From NCBI GenBank assembly GCA_000337115.1, contig AOIR01000049.1, positions 28,060 through 67,890 on the forward strand: a stretch of DNA of 39,831 bases, given 5' to 3'. Within the stretch, counting starts at the first letter, position 1. Each line of letters opens with the position of its first letter. Source of the stretch: Natrinema thermotolerans DSM 11552 (lineage in GTDB: Archaea > Halobacteriota > Halobacteria > Halobacteriales > Natrialbaceae). The notes beneath the pieces were generated by a model. The model saw only the letters and a list, made by a program, of their open reading frames with translations, did not search any database and had not been told where the DNA came from. Made by a program: the position numbers and the translations under genes. Of the stretch, positions 22,914 through 31,828 are shown piece after piece.

Positions 22914-23669
22914 TCACTGAAACTCCGCGTCCGAGAGGACGTCGTTCAAGTCCTCGCGGATGCGCTCGCCCATCTCGCGGTCGCGGGCGGTCGTGACGAC
23001 GCGGTTCTCCTGGACGCTCGAACCGTCTCGGAGCAGCATGCGAACGTTGCCGCCGTCGTCGGCACGGGTCACCTTCGCGCGCATGCCTGACTGGGAGCCC
23101 TTGCCGCCGGCGTCGATGGGGCCGGGAATCACCTTCTTGACGTGTGGGTGGCCGGCGACGGTCTGGATGGCGCTCATCCCCGTTCGGCCCCCGATCAGCG
23201 TCGAGTGGCTGCCGCCGATCTTCTCGGCCGGCGGCGTCTCGACGACGTCGAGCGCACGATTGCCGCGGCGCTCGAGGACCGCCTGCACGGGATCGTCGTC
23301 GTCGACCCGGTAGAACGGGTGGTGGACGTCCTCGCGGACGGCGCGGATCACCGCCCGCGTCCCGCCGGCGTAGACCTCCTCGGGGCGCTTGCGGCGGATC
23401 TCGTCGCCGATCAGCCCCGCGAAGTTCCGGAGTTCGATCGGCTCGTTCTCGCCGTCTTCCGGCGTCGTCGTGATCGTCGTCTCCCCGAGGACCAGGTCCT
23501 CGGGGTCGGTTGCGTCCGGATCGCGCTCGTCGGGCTCGCCGGCGAGCATCGTAATCGTCGCCCTGTCGCGTGCCGCCTCGAGGACGATCGCTTCCGTGTT
23601 CGCCTCCCGGCAGACCAGACAGAAGTCCCCGGGTTTCTCGAGGGGCGACGCGCAGTGACGACACTCCAT
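22914..23669 (-). CDS. DUF2103-like predicted metal-binding protein with zinc ribbon
   Basis: 251 aa. N-terminus MECRHC with a second pair CLVC (C3, C6, C17, C20) is a zinc ribbon. The body resembles COG4031/DUF2103: RNFAGLIGDEIRRKRPEEVYAGGTRAVIRAVRED, then KIGGSHSTLIGGRTGMSAIQTVAGHPHVKKVIPGPIDAGGKGSQSGMRAKVTR, the glycine-rich, basic core that suggests RNA or nucleotide binding, an inference. DUF2103 is recalled from memory. It has its own start in the 81-nt gap after the pilin-like gene. Exact function unknown. Confidence 0.78.
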   Translation of the reverse strand: MECRHCASPLEKPGDFCLVCREANTEAIVLEAARDRATITMLAGEPDERDPDATDPEDLVLGETTITTTPEDGENEPIELRNFAGLIGDEIRRKRPEEVYAGGTRAVIRAVREDVHHPFYRVDDDDPVQAVLERRGNRALDVVETPPAEKIGGSHSTLIGGRTGMSAIQTVAGHPHVKKVIPGPIDAGGKGSQSGMRAKVTRADDGGNVRMLLRDGSSVQENRVVTTARDREMGERIREDLNDVLSDAEFQ

Positions 23670-23750
23670 ACTCGCCGTTGAGGGGACGGACCTAAAACAG
23701 ACTTGCGTTCGAACGGGCACGGTGGCGGTCGCCCGTTGCCGCGGCTGGCG

Positions 23751-25322
23751 TCAGCCGCTGACGATCCGCTCGTCACTCGCGACGTTGTCGGCCCCGTCGG
23801 TGACGGTCGCGACGATCCGGTAGCTTCTGCGGCGGTCGTTCCCGCGTGCCGTTAGTCTCGCGCTCGCGGTGTCCGCGTCGCCGCGCAGGCTTCGTTCGAC
23901 CCGGTCGATGAGCGTTCCGGTGTCGGGATCCCGCAGTTCGAACGTGGCCCCTGCGAGGTCCCCGTTGACGTCGGTCGCGTTGAGCGTGACGTCGTAGCGG
24001 TCGTTCCCGCCGGTATTCGCGACTACGTCGGTGATCTTCGCACTGGGCGCGACGGACGACGTGTCGCCGTTGCCGCGGTCCATCACCCGAACGTCGAAGG
24101 GCACGGTCCGTGCGGATCCGTCGCCGAACCGCAGGGTCGCCTCGACGTCGCGGGTTCCGTCCACGTCGGCTGGGGCCTCGTAGACGAACGTCGCCCGACC
24201 CTCGGCGTCGGTGACCGGTTCGACTGGCCGAACCGTCCCGTCGCCGTCGACGCTGCCGGTCACTGTCACGCCACTGACCGGGTTGTCGAACCGATCACGG
24301 GCCTCGACAACCAGTCGCTGGCGGCCGCTTTCGGGGATCGCCGTCGCCGTCCCTTCGATGTCGGTGAGATACGCCGCAGCCCCGTCGCTCCCACCGTCGC
24401 CGACCGCGACCGCCCCGAGCCGGAGTTCGTAGGTCACCCCTTCCTCGAGGGTCAGGGTCACCTGTCCGCAGGGATCGGGCGGGGCCGCTTGACAGTCCAC
24501 GCTCGTGACGTACCGGTCGTCATCGGAATCGCCCGCGGGATCGAGTTCGGCCGCGAGGAGGTCCCGCCACTCGTCCTCGGAGAGCCGGCTCGGCAGCGTC
24601 AGCGTGATCGGCTCGCCTCGGTCGCTAACCGTCACCGTCCGGGCCGGCGCGCTGGTCGGGTCGACGTCGACCGAAACGTCGTCCGCCCGCGAGACCGACC
24701 GCTCGCCCTCGAGCGCGACGAGGTCGAGCCGGCGACCGTCGACGAGGTCCTGCTCGGACCGCGTGACGGCTCGCTCGTCGAACCGGTCGTAGCGGACCCA
24801 CGGCTCCACGACGGTCGTCGGTGGGCCCCCGTACTCGTTGTAGTCGGGGACGAACTCGAGCGCGCGGGTGCCGAACGTCTGCGGCGTGCCGTTCCAGTAG
24901 TCGCCGGTCTCGCCGGCCGCCGCGGCGTTGTCGATCGCGACGGTCCCGGCGTCGGTCGTCCGCACGGTCCCGGACGCCGGCGGCGGGTTGACGAAGAACA
25001 GCCGCGGCGGATAACGGAGTCCGGCCCCGATCGCGACCGTCTCCCCGTTGCCGGACGCGGCCACCCGATCGACGGCTCCGTCGACCTCGCCCAGATCGCT
25101 TCGGACCCGGTCGTTGTGCTGGAACTCGAGGTTTTCGTTCAGTGCGGGGATCGCCGTCGTCTGGAGGAGCGCGAGCAAGGCGAGCGCGAGCGCGAACATC
25201 AGGATCGCGCCGATGACCGGCGAGACGGCCCGATCGGCATTTGAGCCCGATCCGGGGCCGCCGAACCGCCCGATCGGTCGCGAGTCGGTGCCGTGCCGGT
25301 CGTCGGAGTGAGGTCCCATCAT
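23751..25322 (-). CDS. Large archaeal pilin-like protein with Ig-like domain
   Basis: 523 aa. The N-terminal region ends RAVSPVIGAILMFALALALL (residues 31-50), the archaeal type IV pilin signature, with probable prepilin peptidase cleavage at R31/A32. A long soluble region follows (71-320, C277 and C285). Residues about 330-415 look like a bacterial Ig-like (BIG_1) domain (VVEARDRFDNPVSGVTVTGS and TDAEGRATFVYEAPAD), and 425-523 a further beta-rich domain. It is much longer than a usual pilin, so a minor or tip pilin or adhesin is more likely. Starts at the ATG at 25322 (or 25319), 2 nt after the platform gene stop. Confidence 0.83.
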   Translation of the reverse strand: MMGPHSDDRHGTDSRPIGRFGGPGSGSNADRAVSPVIGAILMFALALALLALLQTTAIPALNENLEFQHNDRVRSDLGEVDGAVDRVAASGNGETVAIGAGLRYPPRLFFVNPPPASGTVRTTDAGTVAIDNAAAAGETGDYWNGTPQTFGTRALEFVPDYNEYGGPPTTVVEPWVRYDRFDERAVTRSEQDLVDGRRLDLVALEGERSVSRADDVSVDVDPTSAPARTVTVSDRGEPITLTLPSRLSEDEWRDLLAAELDPAGDSDDDRYVTSVDCQAAPPDPCGQVTLTLEEGVTYELRLGAVAVGDGGSDGAAAYLTDIEGTATAIPESGRQRLVVEARDRFDNPVSGVTVTGSVDGDGTVRPVEPVTDAEGRATFVYEAPADVDGTRDVEATLRFGDGSARTVPFDVRVMDRGNGDTSSVAPSAKITDVVANTGGNDRYDVTLNATDVNGDLAGATFELRDPDTGTLIDRVERSLRGDADTASARLTARGNDRRRSYRIVATVTDGADNVASDERIVSG

Positions 25323-25324
25323 GG

Positions 25325-27610
25325 TTACACCAGGAGGTAGAACGCGACGACGGTGAGGACGACCAGTCCCAGCCCGTACTTGAGGCCGCTGACGACGTCG
25401 TTGTCGGCTAATTTCCCCGCGATGAGTCCGCTCCCGAACCCCTGAATGAGCGCCGAGTGGAGGAAGAGGGCCTCGTAGGCATCGACGGGAATGTCACCCA
25501 GCGAAACCGGACTCTCCGCCGTGGCCGCCGTCGCGTCCGACTCGGCGGCCAACTCCGCGATCGGCGTCAGGTAGCTCGCGCTGATCATGACGATCACCAG
25601 CAGGTAGACCAGAAACCCGATCACGACGATCGCCACGTAGGAACCGACCTCGCGACGGCGCTCCCGGGCGATCTTCGCCTGTGCCCGGGTGTTTTTCGCC
25701 GCGATCTCGAGCAGGCCGTGGAGGTCGCCGCTCGAGCGGCTTCCCTCGGCGACCAGCGTCATCGTCCGGGTAAGCTGGGGGACGTTCAGCCGGTCGGCGA
25801 AGGAAAGCAGGGCACCGGTCAGGTCGTGGTTCCACGCGACGTCGTTGCGGACACGACGGAGTTCGACCGCGAGCGTCCCACTGGCCCACCGCGTGACCAG
25901 TTCGAAGGCGTCGACGACGTCGACCCCCATCTGGTTCGCGCTGGCGAGGATGCCCAACACGTCGGGGAACCGCTCGGTGATCGTCTCGGTCCGCCGGCGT
26001 TCGCGTTCGTGAAGGACTGCAAGCGGTGCGGTCGCGGTCACCAGCGGCGCGACGACCAGCCCGACGGTCGACTGCAGCGGGGCCGCGAGGACCCCGGCGA
26101 TGGTCGGTTCGGCCATCCCGGACCGTATCGCGAGGCCGGCGACGGCGAGACCCGCGGGAACCGTCACCGCCAGCGAGAGCCGCGGCTGGCGTCGGATCGC
26201 CCGGAACGGGTCCGACAGGAACGCCCGGACGCCGGTATCGCGCTTGGCCCGTTCGTAGGCCGCGAACCGCGGGTCGTCGGCGACGTTCTCGGGATCGATC
26301 GTCCGGTCGTCAGCATCCGCGAGCGTGGCCGTCGGCACCTCGAACGGCCGCGAGAGCAGGTCGACCAGCAGCAGGAAGCCGACCATCGCCAGCGGGAAGC
26401 CGACGTAGACGAGGACGGCTATCGCGCCGACCGTCTCCGCCCCGAGGAAGCTCACGACCATCAGGACGACGATCAGAAACAGCGGTGCGGCGACGAACGC
26501 GACGACGAACACCTCGCTGAGCATCCCCAGCGTCTCGATGAACGACGATTGGGCCTCGAGTGCGTCGTCGATGGCTTCCTCGGATTCCGCCTCGAGGAAC
26601 GTCTCGAGATCGCCGCCGGACTCGATGACGCCCAGCAGGTCGTCGAGGAACCGGCGGAACTCGTCGCTGGGGGTCAACGTCCGGACGTTGTCGAGCGCCC
26701 CCAACAGGTCGTTGCCGAACAGGTCGATCTCGCGGACGACGAGGTCGAACTCGTTTGCCACCTCGCCGTAGACCGCCTCGCTGTCGCCCAGTCGGCGACA
26801 GACTTCGATGACGTTCATCCCGCCGCTGGTCAGCGCGTACATGAACGTGATCGCGTAGGGGAGGTTCAACGCGATGCTGCGGCGTCGCGCCGCGACGACG
26901 GTGCGCGGGTAGTAGTAGTTCCGACCGATCCAGACGGCGCTTGCGGCGACGATCGAACAGACGACCGGCACTACCAGCCCCGCCACGAGCAGCGGGGCCG
27001 TCAGGAAGACACCGCGAGTGATACCGGCGAGGCCGAACACCGGCCCCAGTACGTCGGCCAGCGTCCCGGTAAGCGCCAACCCGAGGAGCCCGAGGAACGC
27101 GACGACCCCCGCGCCGATCGCCGCGATCGCGGCAAGTCCGACGCTGTCGGTCAGATACGTGTCGTAGGTGGCCCGGATCCGGGCCTGCTTGAGTCGCCGT
27201 TGTAGCCCGCGATATCGCTCCGGCCGCGTCTTGAAGAACGCTCGGACCCGCCCATAGGCCTCGCGCAACTCGAGTCGCTCCTCCGCGCCGAGCTGGCGCT
27301 CCTCGAGGAGGGGCTGGCTGAGCGCCTCCTCCGGTTCCGGCTCGGCCTCGCGGCGGTCGCCTCGCCCGTCACCCTCGAGCGCGTCGAACAGCGCGGCCGC
27401 CTCCGACTCGTCGCGTTCCGCGTCGCCGTCGTCGCCGGTGGTCCGATCACCGTCCCCTGCTTCAAGCGGGTTCGGGCCGTCGTCGAACGCGTCCTCGAGG
27501 ACGGCCTCGGCCGTCTCCTCGTCGACCGCCGGTTCGCGGAAGGCGGGGTCCTCGGCCATGGGCGCGGCGTCGCGGTCGGGCGCGTCTTCGGTTCGGTCGC
27601 GGTCGGTCAC
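25325..27610 (-). CDS. Type IV pilus/TadC-like membrane platform protein
   Basis: 761 aa. An acidic, disordered first 100 residues, then two type II secretion F (T2SSF) repeats each followed by membrane helices. Clear helices include AAIAAIGAGVVAFLGLLGLAL, LLVAGLVVPVVCSIVAASAV, LFLIVVLMVVSFLGAETVGA and YVAIVVIGFLVYLLVIVMIS. The first cytoplasmic segment (PYAITFMYALTSGGMNVIEVC) and second (RFPDVLGILASANQMGVDVV) match the T2SSF pattern, so this is the doubled archaeal form. It anchors the pilus motor in the membrane. GTG start at 27610, 3 nt after the ATPase gene stop; a downstream ATG at 27559 is an alternative. Confidence 0.88.
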   Translation of the reverse strand: MTDRDRTEDAPDRDAAPMAEDPAFREPAVDEETAEAVLEDAFDDGPNPLEAGDGDRTTGDDGDAERDESEAAALFDALEGDGRGDRREAEPEPEEALSQPLLEERQLGAEERLELREAYGRVRAFFKTRPERYRGLQRRLKQARIRATYDTYLTDSVGLAAIAAIGAGVVAFLGLLGLALTGTLADVLGPVFGLAGITRGVFLTAPLLVAGLVVPVVCSIVAASAVWIGRNYYYPRTVVAARRRSIALNLPYAITFMYALTSGGMNVIEVCRRLGDSEAVYGEVANEFDLVVREIDLFGNDLLGALDNVRTLTPSDEFRRFLDDLLGVIESGGDLETFLEAESEEAIDDALEAQSSFIETLGMLSEVFVVAFVAAPLFLIVVLMVVSFLGAETVGAIAVLVYVGFPLAMVGFLLLVDLLSRPFEVPTATLADADDRTIDPENVADDPRFAAYERAKRDTGVRAFLSDPFRAIRRQPRLSLAVTVPAGLAVAGLAIRSGMAEPTIAGVLAAPLQSTVGLVVAPLVTATAPLAVLHERERRRTETITERFPDVLGILASANQMGVDVVDAFELVTRWASGTLAVELRRVRNDVAWNHDLTGALLSFADRLNVPQLTRTMTLVAEGSRSSGDLHGLLEIAAKNTRAQAKIARERRREVGSYVAIVVIGFLVYLLVIVMISASYLTPIAELAAESDATAATAESPVSLGDIPVDAYEALFLHSALIQGFGSGLIAGKLADNDVVSGLKYGLGLVVLTVVAFYLLV

Positions 27611-27613
27611 GGC

Positions 27614-29437
27614 TCAGTCGTCGGCCTCCGTTACCGCGATGGTCTCGGGGTCGAGATCGCCGGCGCGGACCTCCTCCAGAACGTACTCCGGGTCCCGGAT
27701 GAACCCCTGAATCACGCGGGCGACGCGCTCGTAGTCGGTGATCTCCTCGTCGAGGAGGTACTCGAGGACGGCCTCCCGACGCTCGAGTTCGCGCTCGATG
27801 CGGCCGTGGGACCAGCCCCGCTGGTCAGCGATCCGATCGAGGACTCGCGAGTCGGCGCTCCGCTCGAACCCGTCGGATGCGGGCTCGTATCGGAACACCT
27901 CGTGGGGGTCGACCCCATCGCCACCGTCCTCGTGGTGGCCGAACTCGACGAGCCGACGGTTTCGCCTGACGCGTTTCCCCTCCTGTGTCGTCTGGCGCTG
28001 GATGGAGACGATGTCTAGGTTACCGATCATCCCCGTGGGGACGTTCAGTGGCTCGTTTTGCAAGCGGCTCAGCAGGCCGCGCACCGAGTCGGCGTGGAAG
28101 GTCGTGTAGGCCGTGTGGCCGGTGGCGATCGACTGGAAGAAGGTCAGGGCGACGTCGGTCTCGGTCCGGATCTCCCCGATGACGAGGTACTCCGGTCGCT
28201 GGCGCAGGGCGGCCTGCAGGAGGTCGAACATCGAGACGGAGCCGCGGCCGCCGGCGGTGACCCCCTCGCGGGTGACGCTTTGAATCCAGTTGTCGTGAGG
28301 CAGGGTCAGCTCCGGCGTGTCCTCGATCGAGACGACCTTGCTCTCGGGCGGGACGAACATCGAGACGGCGTTGAGACTCGTCGTCTTGCCCGAGCCGGTA
28401 CCGCCGGCGAACAGCACGGAGGCGTTGTTCTCGACGGCCAGCCAGAGGTAGGCCATCCCCTCGAGGCTGAAGGTGCCCCAGTTGACCAGGTCCACGGGCG
28501 TAAAGGGCACTTCGGCGAACTTCCGGACGGTGAAGTTCGGCCCGCCGGTGGTCACCTCGCCGCCCAGCGTCAGCTGGACGCGGGAGCCGTCGGGCAGGGC
28601 GGCGTCGACGAGCGGATCGGCCACCGAGAGGTGTTTACCGGCCCGCTGGGCGAGCCGGACGACGTAGGCGCTCAGACGCTCGTCACTAAAGGAGAGGTTC
28701 GTCCGCAGGTCCCGGTAGCCGTGATGGTAGACGAAGACCGGCCGGTCCGCGCCGTCACAGGAGACGTCCTCGACGCCCCGGTCGCGCATGATGGGGTCGA
28801 TCTTCCCGTAGCTCACGAAGTCCCGGCGCAGGTAGTACAGCAGCTGGTGGAGCGAGCCGTCGCCGACGGTAGCCGCGTGTTCGCGCATGACGCGAGGGAC
28901 CTCCTCGTCGAAGGTCGCCGCCCGGTCGATCTCGCCGTCGAACTCCTTGTACAGCAGGTCGCTGCGCAGCGATCGGATGAGGTCCTCGCGGACGTACTCC
29001 TCGAACTCGTCCAAGTCGGGTTCGACGACGTGATACCGGTTGGTGTTGGTCGCCTCGTCGTAGAGGACCGTCACGTAGGCGTAGGGACGGTTCACCCAGT
29101 AGCGCTCGACCTCCTCGTAGTCCTCGAGATAGCCGAAATCGAAGAACTCCTCGTCGATGAACGCGTCGGAGGGCCGCCCCGGAAACGCGTCCGCGGGCCG
29201 GTCGTCGAAGGACGCGCGAACGTCGGCGAGGACGGCGTCTCTGATCGCGTCCGCAGACCGGGAGTCGTCCGGGGCGATGGCCGAGGTCGGATCCGGGCCA
29301 GTCCCCGTCTCGAGCGCGTCGTCAGCGCCGGCGTCGCCATCGTCCTCGAGGCTCGAAGCCGGGCCGATGTCGCTGGGCGGGTTCGAGGGAACGCGGCTTG
29401 GGGTCCCGTCTCCTGTCGAATGGTTGCCGTCCGGCAT
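27614..29437 (-). CDS. Type IV pilus/secretion assembly ATPase, PilB-like
   Basis: 607 aa with the ATG at 29437 (a GTG at 29470 would add 11). Residues 1-110 are acidic and low-complexity; the N-terminal domain spans about 110-330 and the ATPase core 330-530. Walker A AGGTGSGKTT (K351), the Asp-box SKVVSIEDTPEL, Walker B EYLVIGEIRTE and the His-box GHTAYTTFHADSV are all present, so it should be an active secretion ATPase of the archaeal PilB/GspE type. It powers pilus assembly with the adjoining platform and pilin genes, in one minus-strand operon. A C-terminal acidic tail follows. Confidence 0.92.
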   Translation of the reverse strand: MPDGNHSTGDGTPSRVPSNPPSDIGPASSLEDDGDAGADDALETGTGPDPTSAIAPDDSRSADAIRDAVLADVRASFDDRPADAFPGRPSDAFIDEEFFDFGYLEDYEEVERYWVNRPYAYVTVLYDEATNTNRYHVVEPDLDEFEEYVREDLIRSLRSDLLYKEFDGEIDRAATFDEEVPRVMREHAATVGDGSLHQLLYYLRRDFVSYGKIDPIMRDRGVEDVSCDGADRPVFVYHHGYRDLRTNLSFSDERLSAYVVRLAQRAGKHLSVADPLVDAALPDGSRVQLTLGGEVTTGGPNFTVRKFAEVPFTPVDLVNWGTFSLEGMAYLWLAVENNASVLFAGGTGSGKTTSLNAVSMFVPPESKVVSIEDTPELTLPHDNWIQSVTREGVTAGGRGSVSMFDLLQAALRQRPEYLVIGEIRTETDVALTFFQSIATGHTAYTTFHADSVRGLLSRLQNEPLNVPTGMIGNLDIVSIQRQTTQEGKRVRRNRRLVEFGHHEDGGDGVDPHEVFRYEPASDGFERSADSRVLDRIADQRGWSHGRIERELERREAVLEYLLDEEITDYERVARVIQGFIRDPEYVLEEVRAGDLDPETIAVTEADD

Positions 29438-29518
29438 CGATGAACTGCGTCTCCCTTGTGACCGAACCACCTAAACCGTCATGGTCGGTGAAGGTCCGGC
29501 CGCCGCGACAGTCTCCGG

Positions 29519-30358
29519 CTACAGGATGTCGGCGAGGACGTTCCGTACCGGCTCCGTGTCGACGACCTCGTAGGGGACCCGCAGCGGCGAGACCGACACC
29601 TCGTTCTCGAGGACGGCGTGGCGGTCAGTATCCTCGCCGTCGGGGATGTCCCGGTTTGCCATCTGTTGCCAGAGGCGGTTGGTCAGCTGGAACCGGCCGT
29701 TCTCGAAGGCGGCATCCATCTCGTAGACCTCGGTCGGCCGGGTCAGCGCGTGACCGTTGGGTTCCCGATCGGGACGCGGGACGTTGACGTTCAGGTAATC
29801 CACGCGATCGAAGAGGCCGGTTCCGGGTGCGCCGGCCACGAGGTCGGCGGTGATCTCGCCCGCCCGCTCGAAGGCTGCCGGCTCGAGGTCGTCGTCGTAG
29901 CCCAGCGTATCCAGCGAGACGGCGATCGACGGCGTCCCGAGGAACGCGGCCTCCATGGCGGCGCTGACGGTCCCCGACCGGGAGAAGACGTACGCGCCGA
30001 GGTTCGCCCCTTCGTTACAGCCCGAGACGACGATATCGGGATTCGGCTCGAGCCCCTTCGCGCCGACGATGGCGCAGTCACAGGGGGTGCCGTCGACCGC
30101 GTAACCGAGTTCGTGATCGGTGTGGGGGACCGGCGCGGTAAAGGAGTCGGCCTCGAGGTCCAACTCGAGATCGCCGCCGCTCGAGGAGTTCGTCCGCCCG
30201 TAGGACAGCGACCGGCCGACGGCGCTCCGGTTCCGGTCCGGCGCGATGACGGTCACCTCGCCGACCGCCGAGAGCGCGTCGTGAAGCGCCCGGATGCCGG
30301 GCGCGTCGATCCCGTCGTCGTTCGTCAGGAGGATGTGCGGGTCCGAGTCCAGTTCCAT
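29519..30358 (-). CDS. surE: 5'/3'-nucleotidase SurE
   Basis: 279 aa. The signature ILLTNDDGIDAPGIRALHDAL (D14, D15) is followed by APDRNRSAVGRSLS (S50) and SGCNEGANLG (N115, N119), the metal and phosphate ligands, and SGTVSAAMEAAFLG. It dephosphorylates nucleoside monophosphates. Length is in the usual range. Start at ATG 30358, MELDSDPH preceding the core by eight residues. It lies upstream of the pilus genes on the same strand with an 81-nt gap, so separate transcription is likely. Confidence 0.92.
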   Translation of the reverse strand: MELDSDPHILLTNDDGIDAPGIRALHDALSAVGEVTVIAPDRNRSAVGRSLSYGRTNSSSGGDLELDLEADSFTAPVPHTDHELGYAVDGTPCDCAIVGAKGLEPNPDIVVSGCNEGANLGAYVFSRSGTVSAAMEAAFLGTPSIAVSLDTLGYDDDLEPAAFERAGEITADLVAGAPGTGLFDRVDYLNVNVPRPDREPNGHALTRPTEVYEMDAAFENGRFQLTNRLWQQMANRDIPDGEDTDRHAVLENEVSVSPLRVPYEVVDTEPVRNVLADIL

Positions 30359-30478
30359 TGGCTGGTGGATTGGGGGCGAGCTACGTAGCTGTTCGGTTCA
30401 GCGAAGTCGATTCCCCCGGGGAGACCGCGCGCGAACGAACGGGTCGGCGGCTCGGGCCAGTGCCAAAGCGATACGACC

Positions 30479-30487
30479 GTTTATATT
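30479..30487 (+). promoter_or_regulatory. TATA box of the 30509 gene
   Basis: GTTTATATT centred 26 nt before the ATG at 30509, the clearest TATA box in the window and consistent with a leaderless transcript. Confidence 0.6.
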
Positions 30488-30508
30488 CCAACCGGACGTT
30501 CCGGCAAT

Positions 30509-31030
30509 ATGATCGGGTTCGATTGGCCGACCCTCGCAGTCGCGGTGATCATGCAGGTCGATCCCGGGATCGACATCGACGTCGGGACGACCGACAGCCT
30601 CCTCGGGGGTGCAATCACGGCTGCCCTGACGACGCTCGTCGTCGGCGCGATCCTCGTCGCGATCGCGCCCGACTACACGGACCGGATGATGGACGACGTC
30701 CTCGCGGACCCGTTCGGGTCGTTCCTCTACGGCATCGCGTCGCTGCTTGCGATCGGGCTGTTGATACTGCTGCTCGTCGTTACGATCGTCGGGATCGTCG
30801 TGGCGATTCCGCTGTTCCTGCTGGCGTATCTCGTCTGGGCGGTCGGCGGCGCGATCGCGTATCTCGCCATCGCCGATCGGCTGGTCGGGCGCAACGACGA
30901 GTGGCTCAAACGGCTGCTCGTCGCCGCGGCGATCAGCGGCGCGCTCGCGGTCACCGGCGTCGGTGGTCTCCTCGCGCTCTGTATCGGTGCCGCCGGCTTC
31001 GGCGCGGTGCTGCAGGGCTATCTCGGCTGA
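30509..31030 (+). CDS. Multi-pass membrane protein, unknown
   Basis: 173 aa. Five hydrophobic stretches: LLGGAITAALTTLVVGAILVAI, GSFLYGIASLLAIGLLILLLVV, GIVVAIPLFLLAYLVWAVGGAIAYLAI, LLVAAAISGALAVTGVGG and the terminal LCIGAAGFGAVL. Asp/Thr-rich N-terminal loop before the first. No enzymatic motif and no family that I recognise. The ATG is fixed by the TATA box at 30479-30487. Converges on the gene ending at 31074. Confidence 0.68.
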   Translation: MIGFDWPTLAVAVIMQVDPGIDIDVGTTDSLLGGAITAALTTLVVGAILVAIAPDYTDRMMDDVLADPFGSFLYGIASLLAIGLLILLLVVTIVGIVVAIPLFLLAYLVWAVGGAIAYLAIADRLVGRNDEWLKRLLVAAAISGALAVTGVGGLLALCIGAAGFGAVLQGYLG

Positions 31031-31073
31031 TCGCCGCGCCCGAGCGATGGCAGCGGGCCGACGATCCCGCGAG

Positions 31074-31406
31074 TCAGAACAGCCGCGCGGCGACCCGGTC
31101 GATCACGGGGCTGTGCGAGACGCCGGTCGCTCGGTAGGTCGCGATCCGGAGGAACACGGTCAGCAACAGCCAGACGTTGAGAAGCAGGAAGTGCCACGGG
31201 GACGGCAGGCCACGACGTCGTATCCACGCCGCAGCGAGGACTCCGATCCCGACTGCCAGCAGCGAGCCGAAGAGATTGAGTCGCACGACCAGCGGGGAAC
31301 CGGCGCGCTGTGCGTCCGTGTAGAGTCGCTGCTCGGCGACTCCCAGCAAGCCCTGCGCGAGGAGCAGTCCGGCCATGACCGTCGCACCCGCCTCGAGGGC
31401 CGTCAC
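31074..31406 (-). CDS. Small membrane protein, unknown function
   Basis: 110 aa from a GTG start that overlaps the stop of the upstream gene (GTGA, 31403-31406); an ATG at 31376 is the next option but the overlap favours the GTG. Three or so membrane helices: ATVMAGLLLAQGLLGV, LNLFGSLLAVGIGVLAAAWI and WHFLLLNVWLLLTVFLRI. The tail TYRATGVSHSPVIDRVAARLF is basic. Probably co-transcribed with the 31403 gene and perhaps truD. No family recognised. Confidence 0.6.
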   Translation of the reverse strand: MTALEAGATVMAGLLLAQGLLGVAEQRLYTDAQRAGSPLVVRLNLFGSLLAVGIGVLAAAWIRRRGLPSPWHFLLLNVWLLLTVFLRIATYRATGVSHSPVIDRVAARLF

Positions 31407-31699
31407 CACGGCAGGTAGCGCCGGAGCCGATCGATCACCGACCGTTCGCGGCGGACCCGCAGGGTCGTTCCGTCGGCGTCGAATGCGGCCTCGTTCGCGG
31501 GGATCCGTTCGCCGTCGGGCATCTCGAAGGACTGCTCGCCGGCCGGGACCGTCCCGCCGCTGCCCGCGCCGAACAGCGTCTTCGACCGGCCCGTCGGCTC
31601 CGGGACGGGCTCGCTGTACTCGATGACGTACACCGTGCGCCCGTCCTCCGTCGTCTTCTCCCAGTCGACGATTTCGCGGTCCTCGGTCGTACCGATCAT
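31403..31699 (-). CDS. Small soluble protein, unknown function
   Basis: 98 aa, mostly beta-strand-like: MIGTTEDREIVDWEKTTEDG, then RTVYVIEYSEPVPEPTG and FEMPDGERIPANEAAFDADG, ending in a basic segment RRERSVIDRLRRYLPW. No membrane helix, no cysteines. ATG at 31699 preferred; a GTG at 31759 would add 20 residues without conserved look. Stops inside the next gene's GTG start. The gene upstream on the same strand is truD, 129 nt away. Confidence 0.6.
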   Translation of the reverse strand: MIGTTEDREIVDWEKTTEDGRTVYVIEYSEPVPEPTGRSKTLFGAGSGGTVPAGEQSFEMPDGERIPANEAAFDADGTTLRVRRERSVIDRLRRYLPW

Positions 31700-31828
31700 A
31701 CGCGAGGGCCACCCCGGTTCAGCGGCCGATTGTGTGCGGAGCCCATGATTGTCGTCCACTTCTCATGACGCCGTGCTAAAAGCTTCGCCGCGGTGGTTCG
31801 GACGGCAACGCCCGACTCGAGCCCCGCC

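Noticed and set aside
25457-27205. Long plus-strand frame (about 580 codons) over the pilus platform gene
   Set aside because: It is Arg/Asp/Gln-rich with no domain and lies opposite a protein with clear T2SSF repeats.
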